Positions 7,073-13,904 of a DNA stretch of 16,902 nt are shown here, in pieces (the stretch's first letter is position 1; each line of letters begins with the position of its first letter). The DNA comes from Actinomycetota bacterium (GTDB lineage: Bacteria > Actinomycetota > Acidimicrobiia > Acidimicrobiales > Ilumatobacteraceae): the NCBI GenBank assembly GCA_005800965.1, contig SYEA01000022.1, forward strand, positions 1-16,902, in the 5' to 3' direction. Both the position numbers and the translations under genes were made by a program. The notes beneath the pieces were generated by a model. It did not search any database. It was not told where the DNA came from and saw nothing but the letters and a program-made list of their open reading frames with translations.

Positions 7073-8137
7073 TCAGCCTCGCACAACTGCAAGTGCGTCA
7101 AGGTCAGCGACGTGCTGGGCATGCCGATTGGCCATCGCCATGAACATGTCATCGCCACGTTCCGTCTGCTTCACGATCATCGAGGCAATCACCGCCATCA
7201 TGAAACCCGCAAACGTAAACCTGCGGTATTCCAACCAGGCTTCATCAAAACCCATAGACACGTTGTAGCCACCCAAACCATCGGCCCACTGCGCGACCAG
7301 TTCGCGTTCGTGCGCGCGCCGCACGTCGGCATCAAGTCCAGCACCGATGAAGTACGCAAGGTCAAGTGCACCACAGGCATGCGTAACGGTTTGAAAATCT
7401 ACGACCCCGACACGGCCACCAGCGGTGAACAACAAATTGTCGAGCCGAAAGTCGCCGTGCACCACCGTGCTGTGTGGCGCAATACGCGATGAGTAATCGC
7501 CCGCATCGCGCGCAAACTCATCCCCAACCATGCGCGCCGCAGGGGTCAGCCGGTCGTAATAGCGCTTCATGAAACCAGGAAACACCGACTGCATGAGCCC
7601 GTAACTCGCCAAGCGCTGGTCGGGCGAACTGCGGTTCAACCAGTCGAGCCTCGCCAGCAGTGGTGAATTCCATAGTGGCCCGTGCAGTTGCACCAACTCA
7701 TCAACGCAGGCACGCGCCTCGTCCAGGGCGCAACCGGCAATCTGGTCGCCTTGGCGACATGGTGCAAAATCTGAAAGCAGCAATAAAAATTCGTCTGTTT
7801 CGCCATTGCGCTCAACGAAGTGACACTGCGGGGCATGCACATCGAGCGCATCGCGCAAGTCACGATAGAACGACGTCTCGACTTCATAGCACCGAGTTGC
7901 TTTGCCGGTGGCGCGACTGGTCGCGTCGTCACTTGGAAATTTGGCAATCAGCGTGCTTGGCAAGTCGCATGGTGCACTGTAAGCCACCCGCAAGCGACGT
8001 GACTCCGACATCTGCCCAGTGCCGATTGCTTCGGCTTGCACTGCAGTTACTCGGGCTGCACCCAGTCGAGGGGCGAGGGCAACATTGAGCCGCTCGACAT
8101 CAGGAGTACCTGTGCTGGCGGATGCTGCGGAGGGCAC
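7073..8137 (-). CDS. Aminoglycoside-phosphotransferase-like small-molecule kinase
   Basis: 354-aa member of the APH/choline-kinase fold. The Brenner motif is VVHGDFRLDN (225-234; catalytic Asp229, Asn234), followed by the metal-binding VGVVDFQT (Asp247, in place of DFG). An N-terminal glycine-containing loop (about 36-45) and LIAKFP with Lys66 fit the ATP site. Family members phosphorylate hydroxyls of antibiotics, ecdysteroids, choline or sugars; flanking genes for a desaturase and a lipocalin-like protein suggest a lipophilic alcohol rather than an antibiotic, but this is inference. It starts at GTG 8137, 9 nt after the desaturase stop. AAGG stands only 2 nt from the start, so translation probably depends on coupling. 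Stop TGA. Confidence 0.88.
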   Translation of the reverse strand: MPSAASASTGTPDVERLNVALAPRLGAARVTAVQAEAIGTGQMSESRRLRVAYSAPCDLPSTLIAKFPSDDATSRATGKATRCYEVETSFYRDLRDALDVHAPQCHFVERNGETDEFLLLLSDFAPCRQGDQIAGCALDEARACVDELVQLHGPLWNSPLLARLDWLNRSSPDQRLASYGLMQSVFPGFMKRYYDRLTPAARMVGDEFARDAGDYSSRIAPHSTVVHGDFRLDNLLFTAGGRVGVVDFQTVTHACGALDLAYFIGAGLDADVRRAHERELVAQWADGLGGYNVSMGFDEAWLEYRRFTFAGFMMAVIASMIVKQTERGDDMFMAMANRHAQHVADLDALAVVRG

Positions 8138-8146
8138 CGCCTTGGT

Positions 8147-9064
8147 CTACACCGTTTGGGGTTCGCGCGACAAACGGGCCGACACACGGGCGATTTTGTC
8201 AATGCGGGCAATCAATGCCTCGCGAGCCTGTTCGCCTTCGGCTGACAGACCCGACACATCTTTTACTTTCCAGTGACGCAGCACGACTGGCTCGAGGATT
8301 TGCTCAAGATGAATCTTGAAGTCGTAGATACCAGCACTCGCAATCTTTTTTGCATGTTCGGTGAAGTTCGGAATACCGGTGCCGGGCATCGAGAAATTGC
8401 GCACTGCGCGCTCGATTCCGATCATCATCTCCGAGGGTGCAACCTCGAGCGCCGCTGAAGCGAGGTCGCGGTAAAACAAGAAGTGCAGGTTTTCGTCGTT
8501 GCCCACTCGCAGCATGACGTCTTGACCGGCTTGGTCGCCGATGAGCTTGCCCGTATTGCGGTGGGCAATTCGCGTTGCAAGTTCTTGCATCGACAAATAC
8601 GCAAGCGCCTCATACAGACCACCTGGGGCCGGCACCTGCGCGCCACGCACTTGGTGCATGCGCGCCCGCTCCAACTCGACTGGGTCGAGTGCACGGGTAA
8701 CAGTGAGATAGTCGCGAATGGCGATGGCGTGTCGGCCCTCTTCGGCGGTCCAGTTGCGGGCCCACGCACCATACGCGCTGTCGCCACCAAAGATGGTGCT
8801 GATATCACGCGTGTAATAAGGCAGGTTGTCTTCAGTCAACAAATTCACGAACAGAGCAGCACGCACGGCGTCGGGCAGTGTCCAACCACCGTCACCAAAG
8901 TCGGCATCACTCGGCGACCACGGGCGCTCGGGGTCAAAATCTTTGCCACGGCTCCAAGGCACGTACTCGTGTGGAAACCACTCTTTGGCCACACCCATGT
9001 GCCGGTCGTACAACTTCGCTGCCGTGGGCTCGAGCACTTCGAGCAATGCAACAGGGGTCATCAT
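8147..9064 (-). CDS. Soluble acyl-[acyl-carrier-protein] desaturase
   Basis: 305-aa ferritin-like di-iron desaturase (stearoyl-ACP desaturase/DesA type). All six expected iron ligands are visible: Glu78, Glu109 and His112 (EEGRH), Glu161, Glu191 and His194 (DENLH). It would insert a cis double bond into a saturated acyl chain carried by ACP, using O2 and reduced ferredoxin, in the cytoplasm. Of two adjacent ATG codons (9064 and 9061) the first is used. A one-mismatch -10 box, TAGGCG, lies 7 nt upstream. First gene of the three-gene unit continuing with the phosphotransferase-like kinase and lipocalin-like gene; 33 nt separate it from rmlD, so read-through from the rml operon is also possible. 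Stop TAG. Confidence 0.92.
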   Translation of the reverse strand: MMTPVALLEVLEPTAAKLYDRHMGVAKEWFPHEYVPWSRGKDFDPERPWSPSDADFGDGGWTLPDAVRAALFVNLLTEDNLPYYTRDISTIFGGDSAYGAWARNWTAEEGRHAIAIRDYLTVTRALDPVELERARMHQVRGAQVPAPGGLYEALAYLSMQELATRIAHRNTGKLIGDQAGQDVMLRVGNDENLHFLFYRDLASAALEVAPSEMMIGIERAVRNFSMPGTGIPNFTEHAKKIASAGIYDFKIHLEQILEPVVLRHWKVKDVSGLSAEGEQAREALIARIDKIARVSARLSREPQTV

Positions 9065-9071
9065 GCGACTT

Positions 9072-9077
9072 CGCCTA
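9072..9077 (-). promoter_or_regulatory. Weak -10-like box (TAGGCG) of the desaturase operon
   Basis: TAGGCG, then 7 nt, then ATG 9064. Position matches the other leaderless promoters here, but the last base departs from TANNNT, so it is tentative. Confidence 0.3.
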
Positions 9078-9097
9078 GGTGACTGCCCGACATACCG

Positions 9098-9949
9098 TCA
9101 CCCTAACCGCAGGCGGTTTACTAGGCGTGACAGTGGAACATGAAAGTTGTCAAGTAGTGCGATACCCGCGTCACGCAGCGCCTGATTCTCCAGCACCGAA
9201 TTGGCCGGTCGTGGCGCCGGGCGCGGCGGCATCAGATCGCGGGTCGGTATCGGTCGCACCCGTGCCGGGTCGAGCCCTGCGGCACGCAACACTTCACGCG
9301 CAAACTCGTACCAACTCACCACACCCTGATTGGTTACATGCCAGATGCCACCAGATTGTTCGGTGGCCAGATGCACAATCATGCGCGCGGCATCATCAGC
9401 CATGGTGGGGTTACCAATCTGGTCATCAACGAAAGTGAGCGTGTCGTGCTCGGCGGCAAGTCGCAGAATTGTCTTCACCATGTTGGCACCGTGGTATCCA
9501 CACACCCACGAGATTCGCACGACCGAGTCGAGTGCCAAGTCAAGTGCCTGCTCCCCTGCCAACTTTGAAACGCCGTACACCGATTGCGGATTGGGTGTAT
9601 CGGTTTCCAGATACGGGTTCGGCTTGGTTCCGTCAAAGACATAGTCGGTACCGATGTACACGACCCGCGCGCCAACATGGCGGGCTGCATCGACAACGTG
9701 TTGTGTTGCCGTGGCGTTGACCAACATTGCCTTGGCCGCGTCGCCTTCGCAGGCGTCGACTGCAGTCCATGCTGCTGCGTGAATGATCACCTGCGGCCGG
9801 GCAGCCGTGACCGCTTGCTGCACTGCACCGCGATTGGTGACGTCGAGTTGGGCACGTGTCAAGCCGACAACTTCGTTTTCCGCTTGGTTGGCGGCATCCA
9901 CCAACTCGTGACCAAGTTGCCCACCAGCACCCGTGATCAAAATCTTCAC
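9098..9949 (-). CDS. rmlD: dTDP-4-dehydrorhamnose reductase
   Basis: Last step of dTDP-L-rhamnose synthesis: NAD(P)H reduces the 4-keto group of dTDP-6-deoxy-L-lyxo-4-hexulose in the cytoplasm. The 283-aa extended SDR has GAGGQLG (7-13), TDYVFDG (101-107), catalytic Tyr125 and Lys129 (YGVSK), and the C-terminal RPAPRPANSVLEN characteristic of RmlD (family RPxxSxL). GTG 9949 overlaps the RmlB stop as GTGA, a sign of translational coupling; a longer open frame upstream lies within rmlB and is not used. It is the final gene of the rmlA-C-B-D operon. The last codons contain an AACCGC-AG-GCGGTT inverted repeat. Stop TGA at 9098. Confidence 0.95.
   Translation of the reverse strand: MKILITGAGGQLGHELVDAANQAENEVVGLTRAQLDVTNRGAVQQAVTAARPQVIIHAAAWTAVDACEGDAAKAMLVNATATQHVVDAARHVGARVVYIGTDYVFDGTKPNPYLETDTPNPQSVYGVSKLAGEQALDLALDSVVRISWVCGYHGANMVKTILRLAAEHDTLTFVDDQIGNPTMADDAARMIVHLATEQSGGIWHVTNQGVVSWYEFAREVLRAAGLDPARVRPIPTRDLMPPRPAPRPANSVLENQALRDAGIALLDNFHVPLSRLVNRLRLG
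9105..9118 (-). other. Inverted repeat AACCGC/GCGGTT in the final codons of rmlD
   Basis: A perfect 6-bp repeat around 2 bases (effectively a 5-bp stem with a 4-nt loop) ends 4 nt before the rmlD stop codon. With no T-run after it, it is not a convincing terminator; it may be a weak 3' stabilising hairpin or chance. Confidence 0.3.
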
Positions 9950-10905
9950 GGCTTGGCCTTGAGCGGCTCCCACCACCAGCGATTGTCGCGATACCAGGCC
10001 ACCGTGGATTCCAGCGCTTCGTCGAGTGAACGCTCGCGCTTCCACCCCAACTTGGTGATCTTGGCGATATCGACCGAATAGCGACGATCGTGACCCTTGC
10101 GATCTTGCACGTATTGCACGCTGGAGTCGTCTTTGCCATGCAGAGCCAACAGTTTGTCCACGAGCACACGGTTGGGGGTCTCGTTGCCGGCGCCAATGTT
10201 GTAGATCTCGCCAACCGTGCCGCGTTCGAGCACGAGGTGTACGCCCGAGCAATGGTCGTCGACGTACAACCAGTCGCGCTCGTTAAGGCCGTCGCCATAC
10301 AGCGGAATTTTCTTGCCATCAAGCAAGTTGGTGGTGAACAGAGGAATCGCCTTTTCGGGATACTGAAACGGGCCGAAGTTGTTGGTGCAGCGCGTGACCA
10401 ACACGGGCGTGCCGTGGGTGGCGTGATACGACAGCGCAATCAGGTCGCTGCCTGCCTTCGACGCCGAATACGGAGAACGCGGCTCGAGTGAATCGGTTTC
10501 TTTAGATGAACCAACTTCAACACTGCCGTAGACCTCGTCAGTGCCGATGTGCACCACGCGCTGCATACCCAGCTTGCGTGCGGTATCGATGACCACGTTG
10601 GTGCCAAAGCAATTGGTGAGCACGAAATCTTCGCCGCCTTCAATCGAGCGATCAACGTGGCTCTCTGCCGCAAAGTGCACGACCCAGTCGTGGCCAGCCA
10701 TCGCTTGCGCAATCTCATCTGGGTGACAGATGTTGCCTTTCACGAAAGAAAATCGCGGGCTGTCATCCAAGTCGCGCATCGTTGACAAATTTCCGGCGTA
10801 AGTCAACGAGTCGTACACAGTCACCGAATGATCGGTGTTGTGCAACACCCAACGCGCGTAGTTACTGCCGATGAACCCGGCGCCACCCGTTACGAAAATC
10901 TTCAA
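9946..10905 (-). CDS. rmlB: dTDP-glucose 4,6-dehydratase
   Basis: Converts dTDP-D-glucose to dTDP-4-keto-6-deoxy-D-glucose with tightly bound NAD+, the second step of dTDP-L-rhamnose synthesis. The 319-aa protein matches the family throughout: GGAGFIGSN (7-15), the catalytic Thr122-Asp123-Glu124 triad, Tyr146 and Lys150 (YSASK), NNFGPFQYPEK in the substrate region and DRRYSVD near the C-terminus. The start is TTG at 10905, set by alignment with the universally short lead into beta 1 (KIFVTGG); no ATG or GTG fits. GAGG lies about 10 nt upstream. It follows rmlC after 26 nt and overlaps rmlD by 4 bases. Function is firm. Confidence 0.96.
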   Translation of the reverse strand: MKIFVTGGAGFIGSNYARWVLHNTDHSVTVYDSLTYAGNLSTMRDLDDSPRFSFVKGNICHPDEIAQAMAGHDWVVHFAAESHVDRSIEGGEDFVLTNCFGTNVVIDTARKLGMQRVVHIGTDEVYGSVEVGSSKETDSLEPRSPYSASKAGSDLIALSYHATHGTPVLVTRCTNNFGPFQYPEKAIPLFTTNLLDGKKIPLYGDGLNERDWLYVDDHCSGVHLVLERGTVGEIYNIGAGNETPNRVLVDKLLALHGKDDSSVQYVQDRKGHDRRYSVDIAKITKLGWKRERSLDEALESTVAWYRDNRWWWEPLKAKP

Positions 10906-10931
10906 GCGTCTGTGCCTCGGGTCAATCGCAT

Positions 10932-11498
10932 CTAGGTCCGCATTCCCCAGATCGGCTGCTGATGCGGCGCGATGTCTTTGCGCAGTGGGTTGGCTTGATC
11001 GCGTTTCGACAATGTGGGGGTTGCAATGCCCCAGTCGGCACCAACGGCTGGGTCGTCATACGCAACACCAAGCTCGTCGTTGGGGTTGTAGTAATTATCG
11101 ACCAGATACGTAATTGTCATGTCGGTAAGCGATGCAAAGCCGTGGGCAACCCCAGGCGGAATGAAGATGCCACGGTGATCGTGGGTACCATCTGGCCGTG
11201 CGCCGAGATCGATTGTTTGCGTTACGCCATCACTAGGTGACCCTTTGCGCAAATCATGCAGTACCACTCGGCAAGTTCCGTACGGCACGTACCAATAGTC
11301 GGCTTGGTGCAGGTGATAGTGCAAGCCGACTATTGCGCCGGCCTTGCGATCGCCGCGGTTGCCCTGAATCATCTCGCGTCCGAGTGGAAACCACTCGCGG
11401 CGGTACGTTTCGATAAAGAAACCCCGCTCGTCGCCGTGCATGCTCGGCTCGACGATCCGCACACCCGCAATCAGGTTCGACTCGGTAATTTTTGGCAT
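10932..11498 (-). CDS. rmlC: RmlC-like dTDP-4-keto-6-deoxyglucose 3,5-epimerase, divergent
   Basis: 188-aa cupin-fold sugar-nucleotide epimerase. By position it does the third step of dTDP-L-rhamnose synthesis. Conserved features are DERG (23-26), catalytic His60 (GLHYH), PPGVAHGF (114-121), Tyr131, Glu142 and an LSKRD aspartate (Asp167) expected to pair with the catalytic His. Two family residues differ: the Arg of the usual RGLH is Val57, and the Lys of the usual QxK after the active-site loop is Asp67 (QADYWYV), with a loop about three residues shorter than in enterobacterial RmlC. It may be a distinct subfamily with the same activity, or may epimerise differently. ATG 11498 abuts the rmlA stop, so the two are cotranscribed and probably coupled. 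Stop TAG. Confidence 0.85.
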   Translation of the reverse strand: MPKITESNLIAGVRIVEPSMHGDERGFFIETYRREWFPLGREMIQGNRGDRKAGAIVGLHYHLHQADYWYVPYGTCRVVLHDLRKGSPSDGVTQTIDLGARPDGTHDHRGIFIPPGVAHGFASLTDMTITYLVDNYYNPNDELGVAYDDPAVGADWGIATPTLSKRDQANPLRKDIAPHQQPIWGMRT

Positions 11499-12587
11499 CT
11501 AGGCGTCGAGCTCCACTTTCGAATCGTCGCCGAGCATCAACCGCAGGGCACGGGGCAGGTGTTGCGAACGCACCACCTGCACGTTGCGACCCAGCAACGA
11601 GTCGGTCATCTTGTGAACGTCGGTGACGGTGCACCCATCGAGCAAAACCGAATGTTCAAGCTCGGAGTTCACGATGCTGCAACCGTTGCCAACCGAGGTG
11701 TACGGCCCGATGTAACTGTTTTCAATTTTGGAATCGCAGCCAATCACCACCGGCCCGCGTACGCGCGAGTTCACCACTTTGGCACCCTTCATGATTACGA
11801 CGCGTCCTTCGATTTGCGACCCGGCATCCACACTGCCGTCATTGCGCGCCTCCAACACTTCGAGCACCAGACGATTGCACTCCAATAGAGGGTCTTTTTT
11901 GCCGGTGTCGATCCACCAGCCGTGCAACACTTCGTGCCGCACGGTCTTGCCTTGTTCGATGAGCCACTGGATGGCGTCGGTGATTTCCAATTCGCCACGA
12001 GCCGAAGGCTTGATTGCTCGCACTGCTTCATGAATCGTCTTGTCGAATAGGTACACCCCGACCAAAGCCAAATCGCTGGGTGGGTTCTTCGGTTTTTCCA
12101 CCAGCCGAGTCACGTGACCCTCTTTGGTTACTTCGGCTACACCGAACTGGCGGGGGTCGTCAACATGACACAACAGAATTTGGGCAGTCGGCGCCGTGCT
12201 TCCGCCAGCGGCACGCGCTGACTCGAACTCGGTTACAAAACCTTCAAGGCCTTGCTCCAGCATGTTGTCACCCAGATACATAACGAAATCGTCATTGCCC
12301 AAAAACTCGTGGGCAATCAGCACACAATGAGCAAGCCCAAGTGGCTGATCTTGGGGAATGTAGGTGGCCTTGATGCCGAACTTCGACCCGTCCCCCACCG
12401 CTGCCATGATTTCTTTGCGCGTGTCCCCAACGATGATTCCAATTTCGTTGATGCCGGCTTTCTTCATGGCTTCGATGCCGTAGAACAAGATCGGCTTGTT
12501 GGCGATGGGCACCAACTGCTTGGCACTCGTATGCGTGATGGGTCGCAACCGCGTTCCAGCACCACCAGACAAGATGAGGCCTTTCAT
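11499..12587 (-). CDS. rmlA: Glucose-1-phosphate thymidylyltransferase, long form
   Basis: First enzyme of the dTDP-L-rhamnose pathway: joins glucose-1-phosphate and dTTP. The 362-aa protein has the nucleotidyltransferase signature GGAGTRLRP (8-16), LGDN (105-108), EKP (164-166) and GELEITDA (198-205). Beyond about residue 240 it carries hexapeptide-like repeats (VVIMKGAKV, PVVIGCDSKI, SYIGPYTSVG) forming a left-handed beta-helix. This makes it the long form (StrD/RmlA_long type), about 70 residues longer than the short RmlA of enterobacteria and mycobacteria. First gene of the operon rmlA-C-B-D. ATG 12587 has TAGCCT 9 nt upstream and no Shine-Dalgarno. It diverges from the aminotransferase across 44 bp. 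Stop TAG. Confidence 0.95.
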   Translation of the reverse strand: MKGLILSGGAGTRLRPITHTSAKQLVPIANKPILFYGIEAMKKAGINEIGIIVGDTRKEIMAAVGDGSKFGIKATYIPQDQPLGLAHCVLIAHEFLGNDDFVMYLGDNMLEQGLEGFVTEFESARAAGGSTAPTAQILLCHVDDPRQFGVAEVTKEGHVTRLVEKPKNPPSDLALVGVYLFDKTIHEAVRAIKPSARGELEITDAIQWLIEQGKTVRHEVLHGWWIDTGKKDPLLECNRLVLEVLEARNDGSVDAGSQIEGRVVIMKGAKVVNSRVRGPVVIGCDSKIENSYIGPYTSVGNGCSIVNSELEHSVLLDGCTVTDVHKMTDSLLGRNVQVVRSQHLPRALRLMLGDDSKVELDA

Positions 12588-12596
12588 TGCATTCTC

Positions 12597-12602
12597 AGGC
12601 TA
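12597..12602 (-). promoter_or_regulatory. Predicted -10 box (TAGCCT) of the rml operon
   Basis: TAGCCT, 9 nt, ATG 12587 on the minus strand; a transcript from here would have at most a few leader bases. It is the only promoter-like site ahead of the rml genes. Confidence 0.5.
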
Positions 12603-12618
12603 GTTGCTGGGCAATTAC

Positions 12619-12624
12619 TAGGGT
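12619..12624 (+). promoter_or_regulatory. Predicted -10 box (TAGGGT) of the aminotransferase, leaderless
   Basis: TAGGGT, 7 nt, GTG 12632. It lies back to back with the rmlA box in a 44-bp intergenic region. Its spacing supports GTG 12632 over a longer frame that would begin inside rmlA. Confidence 0.55.
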
Positions 12625-12631
12625 TCTTTTC

Positions 12632-13867
12632 GTGAAGCCCACATATCTGCATGCCTTCACCAAACCTTCGCGTACCGAGTTCGTCACCATGGTGCGTGGT
12701 GTTGGCGCACGTCTGTATGACGACACGGGTAAGGAGTACATCGACGGGATGGCCAGCCTGTGGTATTGCAATATCGGCCATGGTCGCAAAGACATGGCCG
12801 AGGCGATTGCCGCACAAATCGGCACGCTCGAGTCGTACAACAATTTTGACCCATTCACCACTGCCATAACCGACGAACTCACCGACAAGTTGCACTCGCT
12901 CTCGGCGATGCCGGGCAATCGAGTGTTCTTGTGCTCAAGTGGTTCTGAAGCCGTAGACACGGCAATGAAACTTGCCCGACTTGCCCAGGTGCAAGCAGGC
13001 CACCCCGAGCGCACGATCATCATCTCGCGTGGGCGTGGGTACCACGGCAGCAACTTCGGTGGCACCAGCGCGCAGGGGTTGCCGCTCAACAAGATCGGCT
13101 ACGACCCACTCGTGCCCGATGTGACTCAAGTTGACCCCGACGACATCGAAGCATTGTCGCTGGCGATGAGTCGCGACAGTGCGCGCATCGCCGCAGTGCT
13201 GGTTGAACCATTACAGGGTGCTGGTGGAGTGTTTCCACCAAGCGACGGATACCTGCAGTCGTTGCGCAAGTTGTGCGACCAGCACGGTGCGTTTCTCATC
13301 TTTGACGAAGTCATCTCTGGCTTCGGTCGCCTCGGCACCTGGTTCGCAGCGCAGCGATTTGGAGTCATTCCCGACTTCACCTGCTTCGCCAAGGCCGTCA
13401 CATCGGGCTACGTGCCGCTCGGCGGAGTGTTCGTCGGTGCCGCACCACTGAGTGCGCTCGAGGCCGACCCAAATTTTGTTCTGCGCATGGGCTACACCTA
13501 TTCGGGGCACGCCACCGCATGCGCTGCGGCGTTAGAAAACTTGGCCATTATCGAACGAGAGGGCCTAGTCGAGCGCGCCAAACATGTTGGCTCGCTGGTG
13601 TCGACTGCACTGCATGCATTGCACCGCGACGGCTTAATCAAACAAGTGCGTGGCGATGGCGCCGTGTGGGCGGCTGGTTTGCATGCCCACCATGATGCCC
13701 AGGCAGTGCGCGACATCACCATGCGCAACGGCGCCATTGTGCGCGGCATCGGTGCCGACACCAACGCTTTTTGTCCACCACTCGTCACCAGCGATGCCGA
13801 AATTGGTCGCCTCATGGATGCCTACGCCTCGGCACTGACCGAACACGCGCAGGCAGTCGGCGCCTGA
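12632..13867 (+). CDS. Class III PLP-dependent aminotransferase
   Basis: 411-aa fold-type I transaminase of the omega-amino acid/diamine group, cytoplasmic. Key features: SSGSEAVDTAMKLAR (102-116) that holds the PLP phosphate, the pyridine-N-binding Asp225 in FLIFDEVISGFGR, and the Schiff-base Lys254 in CFAKAVTSGYVPLGGV. Family members transfer the amino group of beta-alanine, GABA, taurine, ornithine or amines to pyruvate or 2-oxoglutarate; the substrate cannot be chosen from sequence alone. The GTG at 12632 is preferred because TAGGGT stands 7 nt upstream and because the longer frame overlaps rmlA. It is followed after 37 nt by an SDR with its own promoter box, so it may be monocistronic. 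It could work with the downstream HIBADH-like enzyme in amino-acid or semialdehyde metabolism. Stop TGA. Confidence 0.93.
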   Translation: MKPTYLHAFTKPSRTEFVTMVRGVGARLYDDTGKEYIDGMASLWYCNIGHGRKDMAEAIAAQIGTLESYNNFDPFTTAITDELTDKLHSLSAMPGNRVFLCSSGSEAVDTAMKLARLAQVQAGHPERTIIISRGRGYHGSNFGGTSAQGLPLNKIGYDPLVPDVTQVDPDDIEALSLAMSRDSARIAAVLVEPLQGAGGVFPPSDGYLQSLRKLCDQHGAFLIFDEVISGFGRLGTWFAAQRFGVIPDFTCFAKAVTSGYVPLGGVFVGAAPLSALEADPNFVLRMGYTYSGHATACAAALENLAIIEREGLVERAKHVGSLVSTALHALHRDGLIKQVRGDGAVWAAGLHAHHDAQAVRDITMRNGAIVRGIGADTNAFCPPLVTSDAEIGRLMDAYASALTEHAQAVGA

Positions 13868-13892
13868 CTCGCAACGCCAGCGACGACACAAC

Positions 13893-13898
13893 TAGGTT
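13893..13898 (+). promoter_or_regulatory. Predicted -10 box (TAGGTT) of the SDR-P450 pair, leaderless
   Basis: TAGGTT, 6 nt, ATG 13905. It would drive the SDR and, through the ATGA overlap, the P450. Confidence 0.55.
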
Positions 13899-13904
13899 CC
13901 AGTC

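Noticed and set aside
7066..7158. Upstream extension of the lipocalin-like frame
   Set aside because: It falls inside the 3' end of the phosphotransferase-like gene; ATG 7065 lies 7 nt after that gene's stop, a normal operon spacing.
9105..9118. AACCGC/GCGGTT hairpin as an rml operon terminator
   Set aside because: It lies inside the rmlD coding region and has no following T-run in the transcript.
9950..10252. Upstream extension of the rmlD frame
   Set aside because: The extra 101 residues lie wholly within rmlB in another frame and are Arg/Gln-rich nonsense; GTG 9949 begins exactly at the Rossmann strand.
12595..13092. Minus-strand open frame of 165 codons opposite the aminotransferase
   Set aside because: It is antisense to PLP-binding motifs, shows no family pattern and would collide with the rmlA promoter.
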